The notes: generated by a model not told the origin, from the letters alone. Positions 17,021 to 26,317 are shown, numbered from the stretch's first letter. The stretch: 64,000 nucleotides of DNA from Planctomycetes bacterium UBA2386 (GCA_002343845.1 DDSQ01000186.1:82429-146428), one strand, 5' to 3'. Made by a program: numbers and translations.

Positions 17021-18499
17021 ATGGGCGACGGCCCGTATGCTGCGCTTCCTGACGTGCCGAGACCGATCCGAACGCCCGTAGCGCCCCCCTCGAACGACCC
17101 CGATCCCCTGCCTGGGCCGACCCGCCCCGCCCTCGGCATGGCGCTCGGTATCGCCGCCCCTCCCGGCGCGGACCAGGCATGGGACCTCACCGGGGGCCTG
17201 GCCGCGGCCTCCCTCACGGCGGCGCATGGGGCGATGGTGGTCGTGGCCGTCCTGATGGCGGGTTTCGGGGCGCTCGCGATGGCCAGCCTGCTTGGCTACT
17301 CGCCCACCCGGCTCGGCCAGCTGCTCGAAGAACGCGGCGGCCGGCCGTGCGGTCCCGACCGCAGCAAGCGCGATCCGGAGTACCTGATCCTCGCCGCCGC
17401 GTTCACGGCCGGCGGCTGGCTGCTCGGCCTGTGGTCGGTGCATGCCGCGGTCGCCCCCGACCACTTCGGCTCGGCGCTGTTGACGCTGTCCGTCGTCATG
17501 CTGCTGGTCACGTGCCTCGCGATCGCCTTCGCGCAGCACCGCCCCGAACGAGCCTTGCTGGCGGCGATGCCCTGGCTGCGGCCGACCTGGCTCGTATTGC
17601 GTTGGCCGTTGGTGCTGCCGCTGCTCGGCCTCACCCGGATCGTGCGTTGGTCGCGCTCGCCGGCCACCGAGCAGGCCGATGCCGCGGAGGTGCAGGAGCA
17701 GGTGATGGCGGCCGTCGACGATTCCGTCAGCGACCCGTTGCCGGCGGAGGAACGCACCTGGATCGGCAACATCGTCGGGCTCAAGGACCTGCCGGTGTCG
17801 ACGTTGATGACGCCCCGACCCGACATCGTCGGCCTGCCCGAGACGATGACCGTTCGCGACGCGGTGCAGAAGGCGCTCGATCACGGCTTCTCGCGCTACC
17901 CGGTCTACCGCGACCGCATCGACGAGGTCGTCGGCGTGTTCAACGTGAAGGACGCCCTGCGGCTGCTGCACGAGGACAGCCAGCGCGCCGCCACCACGCC
18001 ACTGCGGTCGCTGTTGCGCGAAGTCCTGTTCGCGCCGGAGACGAGCGGTGCAGCGCAGCTGCTCCGCCGCTTCCAGGCCAGCAACCAGCATCTCGCGATC
18101 GTCATCGACGAATACGGCACGACAGTCGGGCTGGTGACCGTCGAAGACGTGCTCGAAGCGATCGTCGGCGACATCGGCGATGAGTACGACGCGCCGGCCG
18201 CCGGCCAGCCCGAGCCGGACGCGATCCGCGTCGTCGAGGCGGGGCGGGTGCTCGAACTGCCGGCGCGTGCGACGGCCGCCGAGCTCAACCGGCTGCTGCA
18301 CACCGATCTGCCCGAACAGGGCGACTTCGAGACCCTGGCCGGACTCGTCATCGGCCGCCTCAACCACATCCCCGCCGTCAACGAGACCGTCGTCATCGAC
18401 GGTGTCGAGTTCCGGGTGGTGCAGGCCGACGAACGGCGCATCCAACGGCTGCGCGCGACCCTGTTGGCTCCGCAGCCCGCCGCCGAGGAAACCGGGTGA
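17021..18499 (+). CDS. CorC/CNNM-like membrane protein with CBS pair
   Basis: A 492-residue protein. Hydrophobic segments lie at about residues 66-90, 125-150, 155-180 and 195-215. They are followed by two CBS motifs (TLMTPRPDIVGLPETMTVRD near 265 and VIDEYGTTVGLVTVEDVLEA near 365) and a CorC_HlyC domain (GDFETLAGLVIGRL near 443). CNNM/CorC proteins are implicated in Mg2+ and Co2+ efflux. The N-terminal membrane part is divergent from the usual DUF21 domain. The start is uncertain: the ATG at 17021 is used, but one at 17138 would also keep all domains. The stop overlaps the recO GTG by 4 bp, so the two are probably translationally coupled. Confidence 0.8.
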   Translation: MGDGPYAALPDVPRPIRTPVAPPSNDPDPLPGPTRPALGMALGIAAPPGADQAWDLTGGLAAASLTAAHGAMVVVAVLMAGFGALAMASLLGYSPTRLGQLLEERGGRPCGPDRSKRDPEYLILAAAFTAGGWLLGLWSVHAAVAPDHFGSALLTLSVVMLLVTCLAIAFAQHRPERALLAAMPWLRPTWLVLRWPLVLPLLGLTRIVRWSRSPATEQADAAEVQEQVMAAVDDSVSDPLPAEERTWIGNIVGLKDLPVSTLMTPRPDIVGLPETMTVRDAVQKALDHGFSRYPVYRDRIDEVVGVFNVKDALRLLHEDSQRAATTPLRSLLREVLFAPETSGAAQLLRRFQASNQHLAIVIDEYGTTVGLVTVEDVLEAIVGDIGDEYDAPAAGQPEPDAIRVVEAGRVLELPARATAAELNRLLHTDLPEQGDFETLAGLVIGRLNHIPAVNETVVIDGVEFRVVQADERRIQRLRATLLAPQPAAEETG

Positions 18500-19278
18500 G
18501 CGCCCGCGGCGCCACCAACGACGACGCAGTGCCGCGGCGCCGCCGACGTGCCGAACCAGTGCGGGCGATCGTGCTGCGCCGCAGCGATTTCCGCGAGAGC
18601 AGCCGCATCGTCACGATGCTGACGCGCGAGCACGGTCGGCTGGTCGGCCTTGCCAAGGGCGCCCACCGCCCGGACTCACCATTCCTCGGCCGGCTCGACT
18701 TCCTCAACGAGGTCGCGGCGACGTTCTCGGCCGACCGCGGCGGCCTGCGGCTGCTCGAGCGCGTCGAACTGCTGCGCGAACGACGCCCCCTCCGCGAGCC
18801 GACGCGCTTCCTCGCGGCAAGCCACCTGGCGCGGCTCTGCGACCTGGCGATGCCCGATGGCGAAGTCGAACCACGCGTGTTCGACCTGCTGCTCGGTGGA
18901 CTGAACCTGCTCGAACGCTGCCCAGCCGCCGCCGTCGCGCGCGTCGTGCTCGGGCTCGAACTGCGCCTGCTCGCCACGCTCGGCGCCTTGCCCGATCTGC
19001 AGCACTGCGCGGCCTGCGGCGCCGAACTCGCGCCGGCGTTCGTGCAGGGTGAGGGCCACGGCCTCGTCTGCCGCCGGCACGCCGTTCTGCCGCGCCAGGC
19101 GGTGGCCGACGACGTCCTCGCCCTGCTGCGCGAACTGCTCGCCACGCAGGCGCGGCGTTGGCCGACCCTCGGCGACGCGGCGACGACGGCACGCGCCGCA
19201 CCGCTGCCCGCGCGCTGGCTCGCCGCGGCCACCGAACACCGATCCCCGCTGCGAGCGCTGCTGTTCGGAAGGGCGTGA
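18496..19278 (+). CDS. recO: DNA repair protein RecO
   Basis: A 260-residue recombination mediator that helps RecR load RecA on SSB-coated single strands. The N-terminal OB-fold begins AIVLRRSDFRESSRIVTML (about 24-42) and continues with LTREHGRLVGLAKGA. The helical C-terminal domain carries a Cys pair in HCAACGAEL near residue 175 and a single Cys in GLVCRRH near 195, remnants of the zinc site seen in some RecO proteins. The GTG start overlaps the preceding stop (GTGA). The pairing with a CorC-family gene resembles arrangements in other bacteria, where ybeY, corC, era and recO lie close together. Confidence 0.88.
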   Translation: MSARGATNDDAVPRRRRRAEPVRAIVLRRSDFRESSRIVTMLTREHGRLVGLAKGAHRPDSPFLGRLDFLNEVAATFSADRGGLRLLERVELLRERRPLREPTRFLAASHLARLCDLAMPDGEVEPRVFDLLLGGLNLLERCPAAAVARVVLGLELRLLATLGALPDLQHCAACGAELAPAFVQGEGHGLVCRRHAVLPRQAVADDVLALLRELLATQARRWPTLGDAATTARAAPLPARWLAAATEHRSPLRALLFGRA

Positions 19279-19341
19279 ACGGCGCCGGCTGGCCACCGGA
19301 AATCCCTCGCTGGCAACCGACCAGGGCCGCAACATGCCGGC

Positions 19342-20268
19342 ATGCGTTCGCGGTGGCGGTTCCCTGCGCTCGGTCCGTTCGTCCTGCTCGCGACCACCGG
19401 CTGCGTCACGCAGCCGCTGTCGTTGGCGGAGGCGGATCAGCGGCTGGGCGTCGCCGAACGACACGTCGCCGCCGCCGAGTGGGACGAAGCACAGGCGATG
19501 CTCGAGACGCTCGCCGCGGACCTCTGTCCCAGGCGACTGCGTGACCGACGCGATCTCGCGCTCGCGCGCGCCTGGTCGGGGAGCGGCGATTCCTGGGAGG
19601 CATTCCGCGTGCTGGAGCCGTTCGCCGATCGTTACCCGCACAGCGATCTGCGTCCGATCGTCGTCGAGATGGTCTGGCAGATCGGCGACCTGCTGCTGAA
19701 GCGGGACGGTGGTTTCCTGTTCTTCTGGTCGGACGCGGCGGCGGGCCGCACCGTGCTCGAGCACCTCGTGACGCGCCACCCGGACTCGCCGCGCATGGCC
19801 GACGCCCTGCGCCTGCTCGGCGACCAGGCGTACGACGACGGCAACTTCCAGCTCGCGCAGCAGCGCTACCGCGACCTGATGCTGCATCGCCCCGACAGCG
19901 AATGGGCCGGCTACGCGCAGTTCCGCTTCGCGATGAGCGCGGTCGCCGTGCTCGAGGGCCCCGACTACGACCTCGACGGCATGCAGATCGCGGTGCGCGA
20001 ACTGCGCGACTTCCTGCGCAGCCGGCCGGAGAATCCGACGATCGTGCGCGCCGCCGAGGACGCGATCGCTCGCGTGCTCGGCTGGCAACAGGAACGGCAC
20101 ATGCGCGTCGCCGCGTTCTACCGTCGCATCGGCAACGGCCCCGGCGAGATGCACCACCTCGAGCTCGCGGCCGGCGACGAGTTCGCGACGACCCCGGGTC
20201 ACGCCGAAGCCGTGGTCGCGCGGGACGCCGCGCGCGCGAAGGCCGCGGCCGGAGCGTTGGCGCCGTGA
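19342..20268 (+). CDS. BamD/YfiO-like TPR lipoprotein
   Basis: A 308-residue protein with a signal sequence ending in a lipobox-like TTGC (Cys 21). It consists of TPR-like helical repeats: AERHVAAAEWDEAQAMLETL, LVTRHPDSPRMADALRLLGD, and DDGNFQLAQQRYRDLMLHRP with PDSEWAGYAQF. The spacing and the PDS(E/P) elements resemble BamD, the lipoprotein of the BAM complex that inserts beta-barrel proteins. LptE follows with a 1-bp stop-start overlap, which supports an outer-membrane biogenesis role. A CAACAT hexamer lies 6 nt before the ATG, suggesting a leaderless start. It could instead be another TPR lipoprotein. Confidence 0.7.
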   Translation: MRSRWRFPALGPFVLLATTGCVTQPLSLAEADQRLGVAERHVAAAEWDEAQAMLETLAADLCPRRLRDRRDLALARAWSGSGDSWEAFRVLEPFADRYPHSDLRPIVVEMVWQIGDLLLKRDGGFLFFWSDAAAGRTVLEHLVTRHPDSPRMADALRLLGDQAYDDGNFQLAQQRYRDLMLHRPDSEWAGYAQFRFAMSAVAVLEGPDYDLDGMQIAVRELRDFLRSRPENPTIVRAAEDAIARVLGWQQERHMRVAAFYRRIGNGPGEMHHLELAAGDEFATTPGHAEAVVARDAARAKAAAGALAP

Positions 20269-20750
20269 TGCGCGTCGGTGTTTCGCTGCTGTTCTCGATC
20301 GCCGTCGTCGGCTGCGGCTACACATTCGGTTCGGGGCTCGAACGGCTCGGCGTGCGCACGGTCTCCCTCGACGTGGTCGGCAACGACACCTTCCGGCAGC
20401 GGCTCGAGGCCGAACTCGGGCAGGCGCTCGCCCGGGAACTGCCGATCTCCACGGACGTGGTGCTCGCGGACCGGGCCACTGCCGATGCGCGACTGCACGT
20501 CGTGCTGACCGATGCGAACGAACGCACGCTGGTCACGGGCGGGCGTAGCGACCCGGTGCGCGAAGGCTCGTTCGGAGCCGCGGTGTGGATGCGGCTGATC
20601 GCGCGCGATGGCCGCGTCGTGCTCGAACGGCGCGTGACCGACCGCACCGAGTTCCGGTCGCCGATCGGCGAGGACCTCACCTCGGCGCGCGCCGAGCTCG
20701 TCAAGGAACTGGCGCGCAAGATCGCGCTGGCCCTCGCCGACGGCTTCTGA
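20268..20750 (+). CDS. LptE-like LPS-assembly lipoprotein
   Basis: A 160-residue protein with a short signal peptide and lipobox AVVGC (Cys 16), followed at once by GYTFGSGLERLGVRTVSLD, the typical CGYxF opening of LptE. LptE plugs the LptD barrel that delivers lipopolysaccharide to the outer leaflet. A variable middle with DRTEFRSPIGEDLTSARAELVKELARKI at the end fits the LptE fold. The ATG shares its A with the stop of the BamD-like gene. LptD is not in the window. The gene converges on the cyclophilin gene with a 6-bp gap. Confidence 0.75.
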   Translation: MRVGVSLLFSIAVVGCGYTFGSGLERLGVRTVSLDVVGNDTFRQRLEAELGQALARELPISTDVVLADRATADARLHVVLTDANERTLVTGGRSDPVREGSFGAAVWMRLIARDGRVVLERRVTDRTEFRSPIGEDLTSARAELVKELARKIALALADGF

Positions 20751-20756
20751 CGGCGA

Positions 20757-21566
20757 CTACTTCTTGTCGCCTTCCTTCGCCGGCTCGGACTTCGCAGGTT
20801 CGGCCTTCGCCGCCTTCGGCGCGACGCTGACCGTCGCACGCACGATCTTGATCGGCTTCGCCATCGCGCCGTTCGCGGCCCGGTCCGGGTTGCCCTTCGA
20901 CTCGAGCACCTTGACGACGTCGAGCCCCTCGACGACCTCGCCCCACACCGTGTAGCCCGGGCGGTCCGGGCTGTCGTCCAGCATGCCGGTGTCCTTGAAG
21001 GTGATGAAGAACTGCGAGCCTGCCGAGTTCGGGTCGGGCGTGCGGGCCATCGACAGGATGCCGGCCTTGGTGTGCTTGAGGCCGTTCTTGAACTCGGCGT
21101 CGATGCGGTAGCCCGGACCACCCTGGCCGTTGCCGAGCGGATCACCGCCCTGCGCCATGAACCCGGGGATCACGCGGTGGAAGCCCAGCCCATCGTAGAA
21201 GCCGAGCCGCGAGAGATAGATGCCGCTCGAGACGTGCGCCGGCGAGGCATCCGCGAAGTAGCGGATCTTCATCACGCCGTGCTCGGTCTCGAGGTGCCAG
21301 AAGTAGTCGCTGTTCTTGTCGAACGGCAGGTTCGGCGGCTTGCTCAGGGACGTCTTCCAGCCGGCCTTCGTCTTGTCGATGTTCTTCGACGCGATGAACG
21401 CGTCGACGGCGACGATCGCCGGGTCCTTGGCGGTCGCGGCGTCGTCCTTCGTGGTCGCGCTCACGGCCTTGGTCGCGGGCTCCTGCGGCTTGACCGGGTC
21501 TTGCGCGGGCAGCGCAACGAGCAGGCCGAGGAAGGGAACGTGCAGAACATGCATCAGGGGATTCAT
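20757..21566 (-). CDS. Cyclophilin-type peptidyl-prolyl isomerase, secreted
   Basis: A 269-residue protein with an N-terminal signal sequence (MHVLHVPFLGLLVALPAQ). A charged, Lys/Ala/Thr-rich stretch precedes the cyclophilin domain. Catalytic-site motifs are clear: GLGFHRVIPGFMAQGGDP near residue 142 and SAGSQFFITF near 190. It catalyses cis-trans isomerisation of proline bonds, probably in the periplasm. The tail (about 245-269) is a low-complexity AEPAKSEPAKEGDKK stretch. The ATG at 21566 has a TATCAT hexamer 8 nt upstream and no Shine-Dalgarno; an in-frame ATG at 21590 is less likely. Confidence 0.9.
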   Translation of the reverse strand: MNPLMHVLHVPFLGLLVALPAQDPVKPQEPATKAVSATTKDDAATAKDPAIVAVDAFIASKNIDKTKAGWKTSLSKPPNLPFDKNSDYFWHLETEHGVMKIRYFADASPAHVSSGIYLSRLGFYDGLGFHRVIPGFMAQGGDPLGNGQGGPGYRIDAEFKNGLKHTKAGILSMARTPDPNSAGSQFFITFKDTGMLDDSPDRPGYTVWGEVVEGLDVVKVLESKGNPDRAANGAMAKPIKIVRATVSVAPKAAKAEPAKSEPAKEGDKK

Positions 21567-21574
21567 GGTGCGCC

Positions 21575-21580
21575 ATGATA
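21575..21580 (-). promoter_or_regulatory. -10-like hexamer TATCAT, 8 nt before the cyclophilin gene
   Basis: It lies so close to the ATG at 21566 that transcription would begin at or just before the start codon. No Shine-Dalgarno is present. Confidence 0.35.
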
Positions 21581-21617
21581 CGGACGCCATGCCGCGACTT
21601 GCGAGCGCGGCGTGGCC

Positions 21618-22931
21618 TCAGGACTGCCGCGGCGTGGCCGTGGCGTCGGCCTGCAGGCGGAGCCGCGCCGCTCGCACGCGTCGGGGCGACGCCTCGACGA
21701 CCTCGGCTTCGAGCCCGGGCCCGACCGTGAACCGCTCGCCGACCGCCGGCACGCGATCGCCGGCCAGCGACACCAGCAAGCCGCTGAGCGTGCGTTCGTC
21801 GCCGCGTTCCGGGATCTCGATGCGCAACTCGCGCCAGACGTCGCGCGGCGACACGCTGCCGAACACCCGCCAGACCCCCGTCGCCTCACGCTGGATCGGT
21901 CGCGGCGGGGCCTGATCGTGCTCGTGGAAGATCTCGCCGACGAGTTCCTCGACCAGATCCTCGAGCGTGACGATGCCGGCGGTGCCGCCGTGTTCCTCGA
22001 CGACGATCGCGAGATGCAGCCGGCGCTGCTGCAGCTCGCGCAGCACGCGTTCAGCGGCCATCGACTCGGGAACGAAGTACGGAGCGCGCAGCAGTTCGTC
22101 GATGCGCAGCGGTTTTCCGTCCCACAGCCTGCCGAGCACGTCTTCGCGCAGCACGTAGCCGACGACGTGGTCGAGCGACTCGCGGAACACCGGCACGCGC
22201 CGCAGCCCCTTCTCGAGCATCGCCACACGCAGCGCCGCCTCGCCGGCGTCGGCCGCGATCGCGTGCACGAACCGGCGCGGCACCATCACGTCGTCGGCGC
22301 GCAACTGCGTGAACTCGAGCGCGCGTGCGACGAGCTGGCCGGTCCCGGCGTCGATGCCACCCGCCGAAGACGCTTCCTCGACCAGGTGTTCGAGGTCTTC
22401 GCGGGTCAGCTTGCCTTCGACGAAGTTCGTGCGATCGCCGAACAGCCGCAGCACCACGTTCGAGCTGGCCGACAACAACCAGACGATCGGCCGGCCGAGC
22501 CACCCGAGCATCACCATCGGTCGCGCGATCGCCAGCGCGTAACGATCGGCGAAGCGCAGCGCGAGCGACTTCGGCACCAGCTCGCCGAACACCACCGAGA
22601 GGTAGGTGACGAGCGCGACGACGATCCCGAAGGCGATCTCGCCCGAAGCCTCGCCGCAGCCGAGTTCGACCAGCCAGGGCTCGACGAGCACCGCGAGCGA
22701 ACTGCCGCCATAGGCGCCGGCGATCGCGCCGACCAAGGTGATGCCCACCTGCACCGTCGCCAGGAACCGCTCGGGGTTGCGGCGCAGCCGCAGGGCAGCA
22801 CGGGCGCGGGCGCTGCCGGCGTCGGCGGCGCGCTCGAGCCGGCCGCGTTGCGCGGTCACCACGGCCATCTCGGCGCCGGCGAGCACTCCGCCGAACGCGA
22901 CGAGGCCGAGCAGCAGCAGCAGTTCGCTCAC
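21618..22931 (-). CDS. CNNM/CorC-family membrane transporter with CBS domains
   Basis: A 437-residue protein with a full family layout. An N-terminal DUF21 domain of three to four transmembrane helices spans about 1-190 (TVQVGITLVGAIAGAYGG, VFGELVPKSLAL). A CBS pair spans about 200-330 (DDVMVPRRFVHAI, VVEEHGGTAGIVTLEDLVEE). A C-terminal CorC_HlyC domain contains PERGDERTLSGLLV. Such proteins are linked to Mg2+/Co2+ efflux. The start is a GTG at 22931 (SELLLLLGLVAFGGVLAGAE). It is a second member of the family within 5 kb of the copy at 17021 and has the more canonical membrane domain. It follows the glycosyltransferase at 22942 by 10 bp and may share its transcript. Confidence 0.9.
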   Translation of the reverse strand: MSELLLLLGLVAFGGVLAGAEMAVVTAQRGRLERAADAGSARARAALRLRRNPERFLATVQVGITLVGAIAGAYGGSSLAVLVEPWLVELGCGEASGEIAFGIVVALVTYLSVVFGELVPKSLALRFADRYALAIARPMVMLGWLGRPIVWLLSASSNVVLRLFGDRTNFVEGKLTREDLEHLVEEASSAGGIDAGTGQLVARALEFTQLRADDVMVPRRFVHAIAADAGEAALRVAMLEKGLRRVPVFRESLDHVVGYVLREDVLGRLWDGKPLRIDELLRAPYFVPESMAAERVLRELQQRRLHLAIVVEEHGGTAGIVTLEDLVEELVGEIFHEHDQAPPRPIQREATGVWRVFGSVSPRDVWRELRIEIPERGDERTLSGLLVSLAGDRVPAVGERFTVGPGLEAEVVEASPRRVRAARLRLQADATATPRQS

Positions 22932-22941
22932 CGCCGGTGCG

Positions 22942-24126
22942 TCACGGTTGGCGCCGGACCGCGGCGTCGTCGGACCACGTCACCAGGCCGCCTCCCGCCC
23001 CGTCCATCGCGTCCGCGCGCGGCACGCCGAACTCCAGCCAGTGCAGGATGCGCGCGACGCGGTGGTAGTACTGGTGGAACCGCATCACTTCGGCGTGGCC
23101 GTCGGCGGCGATGCGTGCGCGCTCGTCGTCGCGGTGCAGCCAGTACTCGATCTGGCGCAGTGCGTCTGCCTCGTCCTTGTACCAGGCCAGGTGCTGCCGA
23201 TCGCCGAACACGTCCTCGAGCCGCGGCACGTAGTGCGTCAGGTGGAACGCGCCGCACGCCAGCGTCAGGAACGTGCGGTTGCTGAAGTAGTACTCGTCCT
23301 CGTTGACCTCGTTGACGCCCAGCACGATGCGCGACGAGGCGCAGATCTGCGCGTACTTGCGGTTGTCGACCGGGCCGTGCACGCGCAAGCCGTCGTGCCG
23401 CTGACGCCAGCGGTCCCAGTGCCGCCCGTAGACGTCGGTCTGGAAGCGCGCGGCGACCTCGGCCAGGAACGAAGCGCGTTGCCCGCGCCGCCCTGGGCCG
23501 CCGATGAACGCGACATCGCGCAGCGGCGCCTGCTTCGGCGCCGGCCGGTGGAACCGCGGCGCGAACCCGCTCATCAGGAACGCCATGTTGTCGAGGCCAC
23601 GTTCGCGCAGCCACGGGAAGCGCGCCGGGTTGCTCATGCAGACCAGGTCGGCCAGCCGGAACCAGTCCACGATCGAACTGTCGAGCGTCTCGAGCGCTTC
23701 CTCGCACCAGACGACGATGCGCGCTTGCCGGCGGAACTCGTCGGCGAGCACCGCGGGCAGGTCGCGGTAGAAGACGAACACCACGTCCGGGCGGAAACGA
23801 TGGAACTCGGCCCGTGCGAGGCGGTTGGCGATGCGGTTGCCGAACCAGCGCCGCAGCGTCACCAGGTTGCGCCACCGCACTTCGACGCCATGCCGTTCGA
23901 GAGCATCGACGAGGCCGCCCGTGCAGCGCGTTCGCGACATGCTCTTGCCGAAGAACAGCACGCGCCGCACCGGGCCGAGCCGTTCGCGCCGCAACGGGGC
24001 CACGGCCGGGATCTCGAGCGAAGCGACCTCCGCTTCCCCGGATCGCGCCGCGTCACCGCCGGCCGCCGGCTGCCGATCCCCGGACGGATGGCTGGCCAAG
24101 GGTTGTGGGCTGGTCACGTCTTCCAT
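22942..24126 (-). CDS. CgeB-like glycosyltransferase
   Basis: A 394-residue protein. After an unstructured N-terminus of about 50 residues comes a Rossmann-like domain (VRRVLFFGKSMSR). A C-terminal half follows with KYAQICASSRIVLGVNEV, then FSNRTFLTLACGAFHLTHY and a family-typical helix around DDERARIAADGHAEV. This is the Glyco_trans_1_2 (CgeB-like) GT-B fold, which transfers sugars to spore, capsule or surface glycans. Its 5' end overlaps the kinase gene by 13 bp, and it is the last glycan gene of the cluster 27090 to 22942. Donor and acceptor are unknown. Confidence 0.75.
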   Translation of the reverse strand: MEDVTSPQPLASHPSGDRQPAAGGDAARSGEAEVASLEIPAVAPLRRERLGPVRRVLFFGKSMSRTRCTGGLVDALERHGVEVRWRNLVTLRRWFGNRIANRLARAEFHRFRPDVVFVFYRDLPAVLADEFRRQARIVVWCEEALETLDSSIVDWFRLADLVCMSNPARFPWLRERGLDNMAFLMSGFAPRFHRPAPKQAPLRDVAFIGGPGRRGQRASFLAEVAARFQTDVYGRHWDRWRQRHDGLRVHGPVDNRKYAQICASSRIVLGVNEVNEDEYYFSNRTFLTLACGAFHLTHYVPRLEDVFGDRQHLAWYKDEADALRQIEYWLHRDDERARIAADGHAEVMRFHQYYHRVARILHWLEFGVPRADAMDGAGGGLVTWSDDAAVRRQP

Positions 24127-25151
24127 CGCGCAACGCCCGCCAGGATCCGATCGGCGCGGTCGGCCGCGGCGGTCGCCGCCTCCACCTCCGCATCGATGCG
24201 CCCGTCGTGGCACGTCGCCGGAACATACAGGGCTCCCCCGCCGCCGAGCCACCACCACTTCCGGAAGAAGGCGGGGAACACCAGGGCCCGACCCTGTTCG
24301 AGTTGCAGCAGTCGCTGTCCGAGCCAGACGGCACGCGCGCGCGGGTGTGGTTGCCATCGGCCCGGCAGCGGCGCGCCACGCCAGGAATGTTCGCAGCCGT
24401 TCCAACGCCAGCCACGCCGGAACTCCGTACTCTCGCCGAAGCACCGCTGCAGGCGCGTGCGGTGCCAGCGCCGTCGCTCGCGCTCGAGCCGTTGCCGCAC
24501 CACGTCGAGCGCCGCGCCCTCCACGAAGCCGGCGGCGGCCAGTTCGGCGAGCCCCTCCTCGTCGCCGACGTCCTCCCGTTCGCGCAGCATGCGCGCGCCG
24601 AGCATGGCTCGCACCGCGGGGCTGCGGGCATGGGCGACCGAGCGAAGGCGCGCCGACTGCATGTCGAGCACCGCGAGCCGGCCGTCGACCAAGCGCACGA
24701 AGTTGCCGCCGTGCAGGTCGTGATGCACGATGCCGGCGGCGAGCAGTCGCTCGACGAGTGCGAGTTCGTCGCGCAGTCGCCTGCGCCCGTCCTCGGCCGC
24801 AGGCAGCGCCACCGGCAGGCTGCGCAGCACGAGCAGCGAACGGAACGGCAGGCCGCAGCGTCGCGCGGTGCGCACCGCGACGACCTCCGGGCACGGCACG
24901 CCCGCCGCGGCCACCGAGCGCAGCATCGCCGCCTCGTGGGCTCCCGGCAGCGGCCGCAGCAGGTAGCGCAGGCGGTCCTTCGCGCGCGGGAACGCCATCG
25001 CCTTCACGTGCACGGGCCCCGACGGCAGCTCGCCGCGACGCACGCTGCGCACGAGCCGGCCGTGCACGAGTTCGAGTTCGTCCGGCAGCCGCGCGGTGGC
25101 GAGGAACGTCCGCCACCATGCCGCGAGCACGGCCTCGTCGGCGGCGTTCAT
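24114..25151 (-). CDS. LPS core kinase-like protein (Kdo/WaaP family)
   Basis: A 345-residue protein kinase-like enzyme. The key signature is GIVHHDLHGGNFV near residue 143, the HxDxxxxN catalytic loop of the Kdo/WaaP and InaA family. VLDMQSARLR about 15 residues later supplies the metal-binding Asp. An N-terminal VHVKAMAFPRAKDRLRYLLR segment carries the presumed ATP-binding Lys. Relatives phosphorylate Kdo or heptose in the LPS inner core. It is flanked by glycosyltransferases and overlaps the upstream gene by 4 bp (ATGA), which supports a role in surface glycolipid building. The exact sugar is not known. Confidence 0.75.
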   Translation of the reverse strand: MNAADEAVLAAWWRTFLATARLPDELELVHGRLVRSVRRGELPSGPVHVKAMAFPRAKDRLRYLLRPLPGAHEAAMLRSVAAAGVPCPEVVAVRTARRCGLPFRSLLVLRSLPVALPAAEDGRRRLRDELALVERLLAAGIVHHDLHGGNFVRLVDGRLAVLDMQSARLRSVAHARSPAVRAMLGARMLREREDVGDEEGLAELAAAGFVEGAALDVVRQRLERERRRWHRTRLQRCFGESTEFRRGWRWNGCEHSWRGAPLPGRWQPHPRARAVWLGQRLLQLEQGRALVFPAFFRKWWWLGGGGALYVPATCHDGRIDAEVEAATAAADRADRILAGVARWKT

Positions 25152-26317
25152 CCGCGCTCCCGTGCCGCCAGCAGTTCGGCGTACACCGCCGCCGTGCGCA
25201 CCGCGGCCGCGGCCGGATCCATGTCGAGGCGAGCCCGCGCGAGCGCCGCCGCGCCGACGCGCCGGCGGTGCCCGGCGTCGGTCAGCAGCCGGAGCAGTTC
25301 CCGCGCGAGCGCTTCCGGCCGATCCTCGCAGGCGAATCCCGGGGTCTCGCCGTCGGGCCGCGGCGCGACCAGTTCGGGGAGCATGCCGGCGCGCGTGCAG
25401 ACGATCGGCAGACCGAACGCCATCGCGTCGCAGACCGCACGGCAGGTGCCGTCGCTGCCCGGCACCAGGAACAGGAAGGCGTCGAGCGCGCGGAGCGCTT
25501 CGTCGTAGTCCGGTCCCTTCTGGTAGCCCGGCGTGACCACGTGCGCCGCGAGCCCGTGCGCCCGCACCGGTTCAGTAACGAGGGCCGCGGTGTCCTCGGC
25601 GTTGCCGCGCCCGAGCAGCACGAAGCGGGCGGTCGGCAGGCGATCGACGACGGCGCGCGCGGTCGCCCACAGCAGGTCGAAGCGGCGATGTGGTTGGATG
25701 CGCGCCGTGATGCCGACGACGTGGTGCTCGGGCCCGAGCCCCCAACGCGCCCGCGCATTCGGCCCGTCGAGCCGGCGCGGCTCGGTCACCGGCGGCTGCA
25801 GCAGCACGCGCGCGGCCGGCAGGCCGAAGGCGGCGACGACGCCCGTTTGCGCAGCGCGCGTCGGCGCGACGACGGCCGCGGTGCGGCGGAAGGCGGCCCG
25901 GGTGCGCAACCCCGGCTTTGGCGCGTCGGGGTCGTAGAGGCTGCGCACCAGCACCGGCGCTCGCGACAGCCGTCGGCACGCCAGCGCCGCGAGCAAGTGG
26001 TCCGCCGGCTGGTGGCAGTGCACGACGTCGACGCGGTCGCGGACGAGCAGTCGCTGCAGCGCGCGCACGTCGCGCAGCAGCGAACCGAGATGGAAGTGCT
26101 TGCGCAGTTCGAGTCCGGTCACGACCGGCAGCCCCACGCGCCGCAGTTCCTCGGCGACGCGATGCTCGCCGCCGGCGTGCACGAACGAGCCCTGCGCGAA
26201 CATCACGTCGAGGCCGAGCGCGCGCGAACGCGCGGCGGCGCGGATCGCCGGATCGGCGGGCCCGGTCCACTTGTAGTTCGCGAACAAGTGCAGGATGCGC
26301 GCGTCCTCGAGCCTCAT
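25148..26317 (-). CDS. GT4-family glycosyltransferase
   Basis: A 389-residue retaining GT-B glycosyltransferase. The N-terminal domain has DVVHCHQPADHLLAALA near residue 95. The C-terminal domain has GLGPEHHVVGITARIQPHR, then AFLFLVPGSDGTCRAVCDAM and AFGLPIVCTRAGMLPELV, which is the donor-binding E-x7-E region with its first acidic residue altered. The ATG at 26317 overlaps the stop of the upstream GT2 gene by 4 bp. It belongs to the surface glycoconjugate cluster; the sugar is unknown. Confidence 0.85.
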   Translation of the reverse strand: MRLEDARILHLFANYKWTGPADPAIRAAARSRALGLDVMFAQGSFVHAGGEHRVAEELRRVGLPVVTGLELRKHFHLGSLLRDVRALQRLLVRDRVDVVHCHQPADHLLAALACRRLSRAPVLVRSLYDPDAPKPGLRTRAAFRRTAAVVAPTRAAQTGVVAAFGLPAARVLLQPPVTEPRRLDGPNARARWGLGPEHHVVGITARIQPHRRFDLLWATARAVVDRLPTARFVLLGRGNAEDTAALVTEPVRAHGLAAHVVTPGYQKGPDYDEALRALDAFLFLVPGSDGTCRAVCDAMAFGLPIVCTRAGMLPELVAPRPDGETPGFACEDRPEALARELLRLLTDAGHRRRVGAAALARARLDMDPAAAAVRTAAVYAELLAARERG

